Below are positions 34,696 through 41,692 of a stretch of DNA of 64,000 nucleotides, in pieces (within the stretch, counting starts at the first letter, position 1; each line of letters begins with the position of its first letter). The DNA comes from Kiloniellaceae bacterium (GTDB lineage: Bacteria; Pseudomonadota; Alphaproteobacteria; Kiloniellales; J153), in the NCBI GenBank assembly GCA_021776135.1, contig JAJFGL010000030.1, positions 38,632 to 102,631 on the forward strand, given 5' to 3'. Both the position numbers and the translations under genes were made by a program. The notes under the pieces are model-generated. The model saw only the letters and a program-made list of their open reading frames with translations, did not search any database and had not been told where the DNA came from.

Positions 34696-34893
34696 CTAGA
34701 AACGCGCCAGTTTATAGTAGGTCTTTACGTGGTCGGTCTCCTGGTACCCGGAGCCCTTCACCGGTTTTCCATCCGGCCCGGCCGCTTGGGCCGCGGCGGC
34801 GCCGAGCCCCGCGGTCACCGCGGCGCCGGCCCCAAGGCCAGCCTTGCGGAAGAAGTCCCGACGGCCCAAGGACGCCGTTTCCTTCTTACTCAT
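34696..34893 (-). CDS. small twin-arginine signal protein of the formate dehydrogenase region
   Basis: A 65-residue protein with the Tat motif GRRDFFRKAGLGAGAAV at about 10-26, an Ala-rich signal core, then a short tail ending in ETDHVKTYYKLARF. This matches the short formate_TAT family found next to periplasmic formate dehydrogenase genes. Its function is unknown; proposals include a role in export or cofactor loading. The start at 34893 has AAAGGGG upstream. It lies between torD and the catalytic subunit gene. Confidence 0.85.
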   Translation of the reverse strand: MSKKETASLGRRDFFRKAGLGAGAAVTAGLGAAAAQAAGPDGKPVKGSGYQETDHVKTYYKLARF

Positions 34894-34997
34894 GTCACTC
34901 ACCCCTTTGTTCTGACTGTCTAACGTTCTTCTTGGACGATGATATTTCTCGATCATACCGGGCCGTCCAGCCCCGGCGGATCGCCGTGAAATTTCGT

Positions 34998-35600
34998 TCA
35001 AGCCGCCATTTCGAAGGCTTGATTTTCGATCGCCATGAACACCTTGCCGATGGTGCCTACCGGCATGAACAGCGCCGCCGAGCGCGCGGCCTCGAGATCC
35101 TCGAAAAACCGCGGCGCCCAGGAGCCGATGTGGCGCCCGAAAAATTCCTGCTGGCGGGCCAGGTCCACGGGCTCGCCAAAGGCGCCCTCGATCATGCCCG
35201 CCATGATTTCGCACAAACTGGCGATGTGATCTTCCGGCTCCTTCACCTGACTAAGCCGCGCGATCCCCAGCGCGGCCATGTCGGCGCGCAGAACGGCGAG
35301 CGGCTTTTCATTGAGAAATCCGGTCAAATAGTAGGATCCGTAAGGCAGCAACTCGCCCTGCCCCACGCCGACGAAGAGGTCGAAGAATTCTTGTTCGGCT
35401 TGGGCCGGGGTCGCCCCACGGGCCGCCGCGGCCAAGGCCTTCACCCCCTTGCCGAGGGTCGTTTCGTCGCCTTGGAGACCGCGCATGAATTTTAGCGTTG
35501 AGAGATCCGGAGAAGCGGTCAGGAGCCGCGCGAGCATGACATACCAATGCGCCCGCAAGCGGTCTTCCTCCGCGATCTCCGTAGTGGCGCCGTCGTCCAC
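34998..35600 (-). CDS. TorD/DmsD-family chaperone for formate dehydrogenase
   Basis: Cytoplasmic all-helical chaperone that binds the Tat signal of a molybdoenzyme until cofactor is inserted. The body shows the family pattern EQEFFDLFVGVGQGELLPYGSYYLTGFL (two runs, about 72-100) and the EPEDHIASLCEIM segment. I place the start at GTG 35600 (200 residues) because GGGAGGA stands eight bases before it. A TTG at 35639 would add 13 residues without a ribosome site. It is the first gene after the promoter at 35752-35780. Confidence 0.87.
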   Translation of the reverse strand: MDDGATTEIAEEDRLRAHWYVMLARLLTASPDLSTLKFMRGLQGDETTLGKGVKALAAAARGATPAQAEQEFFDLFVGVGQGELLPYGSYYLTGFLNEKPLAVLRADMAALGIARLSQVKEPEDHIASLCEIMAGMIEGAFGEPVDLARQQEFFGRHIGSWAPRFFEDLEAARSAALFMPVGTIGKVFMAIENQAFEMAA

Positions 35601-35751
35601 CAAAAAGTCCTCCCGTGAGGGCCCGTCCTTGGAGCCCAAAACCGATTGCTTCGGTTATTATTCGCCCGCTACGCGGCTAAGTCTTAAGATACCGCGTCCA
35701 AAACGCGTAAAACCACTTTTTATCGAAGGTTTTTCGCATCCTAGAAATGAA

Positions 35752-35780
35752 ATTAGAAAAGCTTTTCGTTAAGCTGTCAA
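35752..35780 (-). promoter_or_regulatory. sigma-70 type promoter of the formate dehydrogenase operon
   Basis: On the minus strand TTGACA (35780-35775) and TCTAAT (35757-35752) are separated by 17 bases. That is a full -35 match and 5 of 6 at -10. Transcription would begin near 35745, about 145 bp before the TorD gene, giving a long leader. It is the best promoter match I found in the window. Confidence 0.7.
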
Positions 35781-35812
35781 GTGAATGACTTGCTGCACCT
35801 GCGAAGCTACAA

Positions 35813-35831
35813 GTAAACGATAATCATTCTC
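35813..35831. promoter_or_regulatory. Fur-like box upstream of the formate dehydrogenase promoter
   Basis: GTAAACGATAATCATTCTC agrees with the 19-bp Fur consensus at 15 positions, including an unbroken GATAATCATT core. It lies about 70-85 bp upstream of the predicted start of transcription, and 11 bp after the end of the DUF3306 gene. The position is upstream of the promoter rather than over it. Alphaproteobacterial Fur-family proteins may respond to iron or manganese, so the signal cannot be named from the site alone. Confidence 0.5.
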
Positions 35832-35841
35832 AATGCAGATA

Positions 35842-36459
35842 TTAACCGCCCTCGCGGCCCCAGCGCCGCGCCAAGGCGCCGTGGCGGCGGTTCCCCGGGC
35901 CGGATACCGGGATTTCCTTGGCCTCTTTCGCGGCCGGCGCCGGCCCGCAAGGCGCGCCGCCTTGGACGGTTATTTCTGCTACCTCATCTATTTCTGCTAC
36001 CTCATCGAGCCTATCGATTCGGCCCTCATCCTCAACGGGGGCCTCGGCGGCCGGCACGTCCGCGTCCGGGGCCGCCTCCTGGGGCTTCTCTTCCTCTTCC
36101 ACAACGAAGCCCTTGCCGGCCTTGTAGAGGGTCTTCAGGCCCTCAACCACGGTCGCGGCGTCGGTGTAGTCTTCGTCGTAGTCGTTCAGGCCGTCCAAGT
36201 TGGCGAAGACGGGATTGAGCCGCCACAAGCGCCGCAGGGCGCGCCGGCGCAGGGCATCGGGCACGCCATCTTTCAGAAAAACCGTGAAATCGGCTTCTAG
36301 GTTCAAGGTATCGGGGTCAGGCAGATCGGGAACCTCCGAATCGCTGGGATTTGCCGGCATTTCCCCTGCCGCCGCCGGTTCCCTACTCTGGGTTTCGCTC
36401 TTGCGGCGCGACCAGCGGGCGCTAAATCCCTCGCCGTCCCCTTGATCCGATTTAGCCAT
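35842..36459 (-). CDS. DUF3306 domain protein
   Basis: A 205-residue acidic soluble protein. The N-terminal third has FSARWSRRKSE, typical of DUF3306. The conserved core (about 45-120) reads FTVFLKDGVPDALRRRALRRLWRLNPVFANLDGLNDYDEDYT in pieces, and the Glu/Ala-rich tail is probably disordered. The family is found with periplasmic formate dehydrogenases in proteobacteria; its function is unknown. It is 5 bp downstream of the DUF3305 gene and upstream of the formate operon on the same strand, but separated from it by a 200-bp region with its own promoter. Confidence 0.85.
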   Translation of the reverse strand: MAKSDQGDGEGFSARWSRRKSETQSREPAAAGEMPANPSDSEVPDLPDPDTLNLEADFTVFLKDGVPDALRRRALRRLWRLNPVFANLDGLNDYDEDYTDAATVVEGLKTLYKAGKGFVVEEEEKPQEAAPDADVPAAEAPVEDEGRIDRLDEVAEIDEVAEITVQGGAPCGPAPAAKEAKEIPVSGPGNRRHGALARRWGREGG

Positions 36460-36464
36460 TCAAC

Positions 36465-36995
36465 TCATCCATCGCGTGCCCGCACCGGCGGTTTCCGGGC
36501 GAAGCTTTCCTGTTCCGGATCGTGGCGATTGCGTTTGCGTTTGTGGAACGGCTCGTCCACATGGTGCTCATCGACATAGCCCTGAACGAAAGCGATGACA
36601 TCGGGCGGCATGGGCACGGCCTCGACAATATCCTCGCCGCTGTCCAGATAGTCCTGCGCCTCGTAGGGGCTGGCGGTGACCAGAAAGGCGACGTAATCGT
36701 GGATCGTGTCGGTTTCCTCGGCCTCGCGCAGAACCACGAATATACTTGGCGGTTGCTGGGATAGATTGAGCCTGTAGGCCTCCGTCTCCTTGCGGAATAA
36801 CGATAGTGTCAGGGTGCCGCAGTGATAGTGTTTCCACCCCTCCCCACCGCGCAACAGCTTCCAATCGTCCGTTGGATCGAGGGCCGGGGCGCCGGGCACG
36901 ACTCCGACCGGCCGCCAGGAGAAATCCTGCCAGGGATGGTCGCTATCGCGACGCTCCAACACCACGCCCAGAGGCAAGGTTTCTTCAGCCGCCAT
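36465..36995 (-). CDS. DUF3305 domain protein
   Basis: From ATG 36995 the product has 176 residues and starts MAAEETLPLGVVLERR. The DUF3305 core (about 8-140) includes WQDFSWRPVGVVPGAP, LTLSLFRKETEAYRLNLS, PSIFVVLREAE and DVIAFVQGYVDEHH. Its basic tail is not conserved. The open frame extends further upstream (to 37433), but that part overlaps the divergent cysC gene and is not coding by eye. An alternative start at 37031 lacks a ribosome site. DUF3305-DUF3306 is a known gene pair near formate dehydrogenase loci. Confidence 0.83.
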   Translation of the reverse strand: MAAEETLPLGVVLERRDSDHPWQDFSWRPVGVVPGAPALDPTDDWKLLRGGEGWKHYHCGTLTLSLFRKETEAYRLNLSQQPPSIFVVLREAEETDTIHDYVAFLVTASPYEAQDYLDSGEDIVEAVPMPPDVIAFVQGYVDEHHVDEPFHKRKRNRHDPEQESFARKPPVRARDG

Positions 36996-37191
36996 TCTTC
37001 GCCATTTCTTTTTCCACCTGAACGCCCCCATAATGGAAGAAACCGGGCCCACGGGCAATTCCCCCGATTTCCAGCCGCGCAAACGGTAAAGCTGTTGCCT
37101 TGGCGGGGGTGAAACGCTATTTCTCGCGCGGCTTCCAAGACTGGAAATACTGTGTTTCCGGCCCTGGTCCTCCAGCCCCCGGAAAGCACGA

Positions 37192-37872
37192 ATGACCCAC
37201 GATAACAAAGATATAGCCGAGCGACGGCGGCAACAGGCAACCATGACCGGGCGCCCCCCAAACCAGCCCTTTGGCGTCAAGTCCGAAAACCTGACCATCG
37301 TCGAACACCGGGTTGCTACGTCCAGCCGCGCCCAGCGGAATGGCCATGCCGGCGGCGTCCTGTGGTTCACGGGCTTATCCGGGGCCGGCAAATCGACCTT
37401 GGCCATGGCGGTCGAGCAGCATCTGTTCGGCAAGGGCTATCAAGTCTACGTTCTCGACGGGGACAATATACGCAGTGGCTTGAACGCCAATCTCGGCTTT
37501 TCCCCCGCTGACCGGGCCGAGAATATCCGGCGCGTGGGCGAAGCCGCGGCCCTGTTCGCCAATGCCGGTATCCTGTGTATCGCAGCCTTCATATCGCCCT
37601 ACCGCAGCGACCGCGAGCGCGCCCGGCAAGCCGCCGGCAAGGCTTTTCACGAAATCCATATCGATGCCGACCTGGCGATCTGCGAACAGCGCGACCCCAA
37701 GGGGTTGTACGCCAAGGCCCGGGCCGGGGAGATCGAGGATTTCACCGGCGTCTCGGCCCCTTACGAGGCGCCGGCGGATCCGGAATTGACGGTCGATTCC
37801 GGCGACCGCTCGATCGCCGCCTGTGTCCAGGATATCGTGACCTATGTAGAGCGGGCCTTCAAACTTAAGTAG
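37192..37872 (+). CDS. cysC: adenylylsulfate (APS) kinase CysC
   Basis: Phosphorylates adenosine 5'-phosphosulfate to PAPS with ATP. The 226 residues have an N-terminal extension of about 50. The P-loop GLSGAGKST starts at residue 61, LDGDNIRSGL is near 92-101, the lid FISPYRSDRERAR near 136-148 and KGLYAKARAGEI near 172-183. No sulfate adenylyltransferase (cysDN) is adjacent, so it may serve sulfation or a distant assimilation pathway. It is followed 7 bp later by a ChaN-like lipoprotein gene. Confidence 0.94.
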   Translation: MTHDNKDIAERRRQQATMTGRPPNQPFGVKSENLTIVEHRVATSSRAQRNGHAGGVLWFTGLSGAGKSTLAMAVEQHLFGKGYQVYVLDGDNIRSGLNANLGFSPADRAENIRRVGEAAALFANAGILCIAAFISPYRSDRERARQAAGKAFHEIHIDADLAICEQRDPKGLYAKARAGEIEDFTGVSAPYEAPADPELTVDSGDRSIAACVQDIVTYVERAFKLK

Positions 37873-37879
37873 CCAAGCC

Positions 37880-38914
37880 ATGCCCAGTTTCCCTAACCAC
37901 CTGCTTGCCGCGGTTCTGTGTCTTGGCCTAAGCGCCTGCGCCGCGCCCCAGCCATCCATTCAAGATCCTAGCGGGCCCTGGGTGTCGGCGCTCGGCCGCG
38001 ATCACCCCCTGAGCGGGCGCATTTGGTCGCCGTCCCAAAGCCTTTTCGTCAGTTCCGATCAGGTGCGCGCGCAGGCCGCCGAAGCGGATTTCGTCCTTCT
38101 GGGAGAGAAACACGACAACGAAGACCATCACCGGATTCAAGCCTGGGTTACCGGACAAATCTTCGCCCAAGGGCGGCGCCCGGTCTTGGCGTTCGAGATG
38201 ATAACCGACGACCAAACCCAAGCCTTAGGCGACGCCATCGCGCGCCGGCCCCGCGATGCCACCGGTCTAGGCGCCGCGCTCGGCTGGGAGCGGAGCGGCT
38301 GGCCCGCCTGGCGCCAATACCGGCCGATCGCCCAGGCGGCGCTTGACGCGGGGGCGCCGATCCTGCCCGCCGGCCTATCGCGACCAACCATTCGCGCGAT
38401 CGGCAAGGAAGGCGCCCGGGCGCTGGGAGAGCGCCGGGAAAAACTCCTGGCGCTCGACAAGCCCATGCCCGATGAACTTACGAAGCCCCTGCGCCGTGCG
38501 ATCGTCGAGGCCCATTGCGGTCAGCTTCCCGCGACCATGATCGGCCCCATGACCACCGTCATGCAGGTCCGCGACGCCCACATGGCGGGCGTTCTGATCG
38601 AGGGCGCAAGCATGGCGGGGCGCGACGGCGCGGTGCTGATCACCGGCAAAGGCCACGCCCGGCTGGATTACGCGGTGCCGTTTCACCTGCGGCGCCTGGC
38701 GCCGGGGCGGCGCATCCTGAGCATCGCCATGATCGAAGTCGCACCGGACGAAACCGGGCCCGCGAGCTACGCGGCGCGCTTCAGCGCCAAGGCGCTGCCC
38801 TACGATTTCGTCTGGTTCACCCCCTACCCCGAACGGGAACCCCCGTGCGAGAGATTCGCCGACCAATTGCGCAAGGCAAAGCAGCGCCACCAAAAACAGC
38901 GCGAGGCCGATTAG
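37880..38914 (+). CDS. ChaN-family lipoprotein
   Basis: A 344-residue predicted outer- or inner-membrane lipoprotein with lipobox LSAC (Cys20). The ChaN/DUF399 domain (about 65-290) has the family motif VLLGEKHDNEDHHRIQ and later ITGKGHARLDYAVP. ChaN proteins bind heme and are linked to iron uptake in some bacteria (Campylobacter ChaN and relatives). The C-terminal 40 residues are basic. The gene follows cysC by 7 bp. Its TAG stop begins a TAGGGCCTGTTG repeat that recurs at 60249. Confidence 0.85.
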   Translation: MPSFPNHLLAAVLCLGLSACAAPQPSIQDPSGPWVSALGRDHPLSGRIWSPSQSLFVSSDQVRAQAAEADFVLLGEKHDNEDHHRIQAWVTGQIFAQGRRPVLAFEMITDDQTQALGDAIARRPRDATGLGAALGWERSGWPAWRQYRPIAQAALDAGAPILPAGLSRPTIRAIGKEGARALGERREKLLALDKPMPDELTKPLRRAIVEAHCGQLPATMIGPMTTVMQVRDAHMAGVLIEGASMAGRDGAVLITGKGHARLDYAVPFHLRRLAPGRRILSIAMIEVAPDETGPASYAARFSAKALPYDFVWFTPYPEREPPCERFADQLRKAKQRHQKQREAD

Positions 38915-38923
38915 GGCCTGTTG
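38912..38923 (+). repeat. short dispersed repeat, copy A
   Basis: TAGGGCCTGTTG, followed by TTGAC or TGAC and CGCG within the next 14 bases, occurs here and at 60249-60260. Here the TAG is the stop codon of the ChaN-like gene. Only two copies were noticed, so this is a tentative repeat. Confidence 0.4.
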
Positions 38924-38968
38924 ACATTGACCTCGCGAAGCCACGCCGCTGCGTGCTAGTGTCGAGCC

Positions 38969-39127
38969 ATGGAGTCTTTCGCGCAGATTCCCAAACCGCC
39001 GCCGGATCCGCCGCCCGAGCCCTTCCGCAAGCCGAACGGCGACGGTCAAGACCTGCCGGAGCCACCGCCGGTCCTGCCGCCGGTGCCGCCCTACGATATC
39101 CCACCCGAGCCGCCACCCGCGAGTTGA
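38969..39127 (+). CDS. possible proline-rich miniprotein
   Basis: An ATG-to-TGA frame of 52 codons starting MESFAQIPKPPPDPPPEPF. Nearly half of the residues are proline, in an irregular (P)PxPP pattern to the end (PPEPPPAS). No ribosome site, signal peptide or family is recognised. It is reported because the frame is intact and its composition is unlike a random frame. GC-rich codons could give this by chance. If real, it would be an extended polyproline peptide. Confidence 0.3.
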   Translation: MESFAQIPKPPPDPPPEPFRKPNGDGQDLPEPPPVLPPVPPYDIPPEPPPAS

Positions 39128-39209
39128 TGCGGCGCGGCGGGATATGTATAGACTAGGGCCGGGGAAAATTTAGAAAATACGATTCTATTTTGGGGATGGG
39201 GGGTCGCCG

Positions 39210-39710
39210 GTGCTGCGCGCAATTAGCCTCGGTTTGGTACTTTTCGGCATCTGGCTACTAATTTCCGGGATCTACACGCCGTTGTTGATAAGTTTAGGCG
39301 CCGTGTCCTGTCTGGCGGTCGTCGGAATCGCCCATCGCATGGACGTGGTCGACCACGAAGGCCATCCGATCCACCTGGGATGGCGCGCTCTTACGTACTG
39401 GATGTGGCTGACGGTGGAGATCGTCAAGGCCAACATCGACGTCGCCCGGCGCATTCTCGACCCCAAGCTGCCGATCGATCCGGCCGTGGTCACGGTCAAG
39501 GCCAGCCAGGATTCGGAACTCGGCCATGTCATCTTCGCCAACTCCATCACCCTGACGCCGGGCACCGTTTCCATGCGGGTCGCCGAAAACACGATTCTGG
39601 TCCACGCCATCGCGACGGACATGGCCGAGGATGTCCAGTCCGGCGCCATGGACCGGCGCGTGACCGCCATGGAGGGTACTGTTCAAACACACCTAAAGGA
39701 CGCCTCTTGA
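39210..39710 (+). CDS. mrpE: Mrp/Mnh antiporter subunit E
   Basis: Membrane subunit of the multi-subunit Na+(K+)/H+ antiporter. The 166 residues have two or three helices in the first 60 (LGLVLFGIWLLISGIYTPLLISLGA) and a C-terminal soluble part. The latter contains the MrpE pattern ANSITLTPGTVSMRVAENTILVHAI (in two runs, about 110-134). The start is GTG 39210, following a G-rich stretch. It is the first gene of the locus and overlaps mrpF by one base (TGATG). Confidence 0.9.
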   Translation: MLRAISLGLVLFGIWLLISGIYTPLLISLGAVSCLAVVGIAHRMDVVDHEGHPIHLGWRALTYWMWLTVEIVKANIDVARRILDPKLPIDPAVVTVKASQDSELGHVIFANSITLTPGTVSMRVAENTILVHAIATDMAEDVQSGAMDRRVTAMEGTVQTHLKDAS

Positions 39711-39994
39711 TGTTCTTCGCGGCGATTCTGGCCATTCTGGTCACCATGAGCCTGGCCTTGACCCGGGCTCTCCTGGGCCCGACCGTTTACGACCGGGTTC
39801 TGGCGGTGAATTCCTTCGGCACCAAAACGGTTCTGCTGATCGCGCTGCTCGGCTTCCTGACCGACCGGCCGGATTTTCTGGATATCGGTTTGGTCTATGC
39901 CCTGATTAATTTCATCGGCACCATCGCGGTGTTGAAACTGCTCAAGTACGGCAACCTGGGCACGGCCGTACGGGAATTGGAGCGGAACCCGTGA
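39710..39994 (+). CDS. mrpF: Mrp/Mnh antiporter subunit F
   Basis: A 94-residue protein with three membrane helices and the MrpF signature ALTRALLGPTVYDRVLAVNSFGTK at about 15-38 (in two runs) and LDIGLVYALINFIGTIAVLK at about 60-80. The start at 39710 was chosen because its ATG overlaps the mrpE stop. A longer frame upstream lies inside mrpE. It overlaps mrpG by up to 4 bp. Confidence 0.93.
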   Translation: MFFAAILAILVTMSLALTRALLGPTVYDRVLAVNSFGTKTVLLIALLGFLTDRPDFLDIGLVYALINFIGTIAVLKLLKYGNLGTAVRELERNP

Positions 39995-40347
39995 TGCAAA
40001 TCCTGCTCGACACCCTGTCTTGGCTGCTTTTGATCGGCGGATCGGCCTTCGCGGTCATCGGCGCTGTCGGCTTGATCCGGTTTCCCGATGTTTATTCCCG
40101 TATGCACGCCGCCGGCATGACCGACACCCTGGGCGCCGGCCTGATTCTCGCCGGCCTGATGGTTCAAGGCGGTTTCACCCTGGTCACGGTCAAGCTGGCT
40201 CTGATCCTGGTCTTTCTGCTTTATACCAGCCCGACATCGACCTACGCCTTGGCTAACGCGGCCTACAGCCGCGGTCTTCAACCCTTGCTCGGCAAGCGCG
40301 ATACCGGCGCGCCGCCGCCAAGCGCGCCGGAGACCGAGCCATCGTAA
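39991..40347 (+). CDS. mrpG: Mrp/Mnh antiporter subunit G
   Basis: A 118-residue protein with three membrane helices and the MrpG pattern GAVGLIRFPDVYSRMHAAGMTDTLGAGLIL (about 25-55, in pieces). Starts are adjacent (GTG 39991 or ATG 39994), both overlapping the mrpF stop. Its TAA stop at 40345-40347 sits where a GTGA overlap with the next gene would be expected; see the DUF4040 entry. Confidence 0.93.
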   Translation: MMQILLDTLSWLLLIGGSAFAVIGAVGLIRFPDVYSRMHAAGMTDTLGAGLILAGLMVQGGFTLVTVKLALILVFLLYTSPTSTYALANAAYSRGLQPLLGKRDTGAPPPSAPETEPS

Positions 40348-40379
40348 ACCTCGTCGATATCGTTCTTCTGTCATTCCTG

Positions 40380-40877
40380 GTGGTCATGGCCGTTGGCATC
40401 GTGCGCCTGGACAACCTCCTCGCCGTGGTCATGCTGAGCGGCATATACAGCCTGATTTCGGCCAGCTTGTTCGTCACCATGGATGCCGTGGACGTGGCCT
40501 TTACCGAGGCCTCCGTCGGCGGCGGCATCGCGACCGTACTGATGTTGGCGACTCTGGCGCTGACCGGCGATACGGAAAAGCCGGGCAAGGGCAAATTACA
40601 GATCGTCCCTCTGGCCGCGGTCACGATTACCGGCGCGCTCTTGATTTACGGCACCCTGGACATGCCGAGTTTCGGCGACCCCATGGCGGCGATCCATCAA
40701 CACGTCGCGCCGCGCTATATCGAGGAAGCGCCTAAAACCACCGGCATTCCCAATATCGTCACCTCGGTTCTGGCCAGCTATCGGGGCTACGACACCATGG
40801 GCGAATTGGCGGTGATCTTCACCGCCGGAATTGGGGTCATTTTGATCCTGGGTTCCGGCCGCCGGCGGGACGACTGA
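40380..40877 (+). CDS. DUF4040/MbhD-E-like antiporter subunit (detached MrpA C-terminal part)
   Basis: A membrane protein of 165 residues from GTG 40380. The first half is the DUF4040/MbhD fold (RLDNLLAVVMLSGIYSL, VAFTEASVGGGIATVL). The second half is like MbhE (YDTMGELAVIFTAGIGVILI). In classical Mrp systems this forms the C-terminus of MrpA; in MBH-type complexes it is separate, as here. The hydrophobic first helix clearly continues upstream in frame (NLVDIVLLSFLVV) to 40341, but no ATG, GTG or TTG exists there. An ATC at 40341 has GGAG eight bases upstream. The true start is therefore uncertain. Confidence 0.82.
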   Translation: MVMAVGIVRLDNLLAVVMLSGIYSLISASLFVTMDAVDVAFTEASVGGGIATVLMLATLALTGDTEKPGKGKLQIVPLAAVTITGALLIYGTLDMPSFGDPMAAIHQHVAPRYIEEAPKTTGIPNIVTSVLASYRGYDTMGELAVIFTAGIGVILILGSGRRRDD

Positions 40878-40880
40878 ACC

Positions 40881-41324
40881 ATGCCCATGATCCAACGCCA
40901 TTCCATCCTGCGCGTCACCACCAAACTCTTGACGCCGTTCATTTTGATGTTCGCGTTGTATGTGCAATTCCATGGCGATTTCGGCCCCGGCGGCGGTTTC
41001 CAGGCCGGAGTCATATTTGGCGCCGGTTTCATTCTCTACGCCCTTATCTACGGTATCGAAGCGGCCGAGAAAGTCGCGCCCCCAGGGATAATCCGGGTGG
41101 TCATGACCCTCGGCCTGCTGCTCTATATCGGCGTCGGCTACTTCGGCATGTTCCTGGGCGGCGCCTTCCTTGACTACAACGTCCTGCGCCAAGACCCGGT
41201 TCAAGGGCAGCACTTGGGCATTACTCTGGTGGAGCTTGGCGTCGGCACGACGGTCGCGGCGACCATGATCACGATATTTTTCAGCTTCGCCGGCCGGATG
41301 CGGCGCGCGGGCCGGTCCGGGTAA
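40881..41324 (+). CDS. mrpB: Mrp/Mnh antiporter subunit B
   Basis: A 147-residue MnhB-domain protein with four helices. The family segment LYVQFHGDFGPGGGFQAGVIFGAG lies at about 26-49 (in two runs), followed by LYIGVGYFGMFLGGAFLDY. It starts 3 bp after the DUF4040 gene and ends 2 bp before mrpC. It supplies a small membrane subunit next to the NuoK-like C subunit. Confidence 0.93.
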   Translation: MPMIQRHSILRVTTKLLTPFILMFALYVQFHGDFGPGGGFQAGVIFGAGFILYALIYGIEAAEKVAPPGIIRVVMTLGLLLYIGVGYFGMFLGGAFLDYNVLRQDPVQGQHLGITLVELGVGTTVAATMITIFFSFAGRMRRAGRSG

Positions 41325-41326
41325 CG

Positions 41327-41692
41327 ATGGATATACCCGGCCTCTTTAACTACTGGATCGTCATATTTTTGATGATGACGGGGTTTTACGTCGTCATCGC
41401 GCGCGGCAATCTGGTCAAGAAGATCGTCGGCCTGAACATATTCCAGACCTCGGTCTTCATTCTCTACATCTCCATGGGCAAGGTCGAGGACGGCACCGCG
41501 CCGATCGTCATCGAGGGCGCCAAGGGCGTGGGCGCGGTTTACTCCAACCCCTTGCCCCATGTCCTGATCCTCACCGCCATCGTCGTCGGCATCGCCACGA
41601 CGGCGCTGGGCCTGGCCTTGATCGTCCGGATCAAGGAAGCCTACGGCACGGTCGAGGAAGACGATATCTTCGCCCAGGACGAAGCGGAATGA
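41327..41692 (+). CDS. mrpC: Mrp/Mnh antiporter subunit C (NuoK-like)
   Basis: A 121-residue, three-helix protein homologous to NuoK of complex I. It shows IVIFLMMTGFYVVIARGNLVKKIVGLNIFQTSVFIL (in pieces, about 8-45) and the C-terminal run LPHVLILTAIVVGIATTALGLAL. The ATG is 2 bp after mrpB, and the gene overlaps mrpD by 4 bp. Confidence 0.93.
   Translation: MDIPGLFNYWIVIFLMMTGFYVVIARGNLVKKIVGLNIFQTSVFILYISMGKVEDGTAPIVIEGAKGVGAVYSNPLPHVLILTAIVVGIATTALGLALIVRIKEAYGTVEEDDIFAQDEAE

Noticed and set aside
35833..36300. Plus-strand frame just after the Fur-like box
   Set aside because: It is antisense to the DUF3306 gene and contains a repeated low-complexity run, so the box is not assigned to it.
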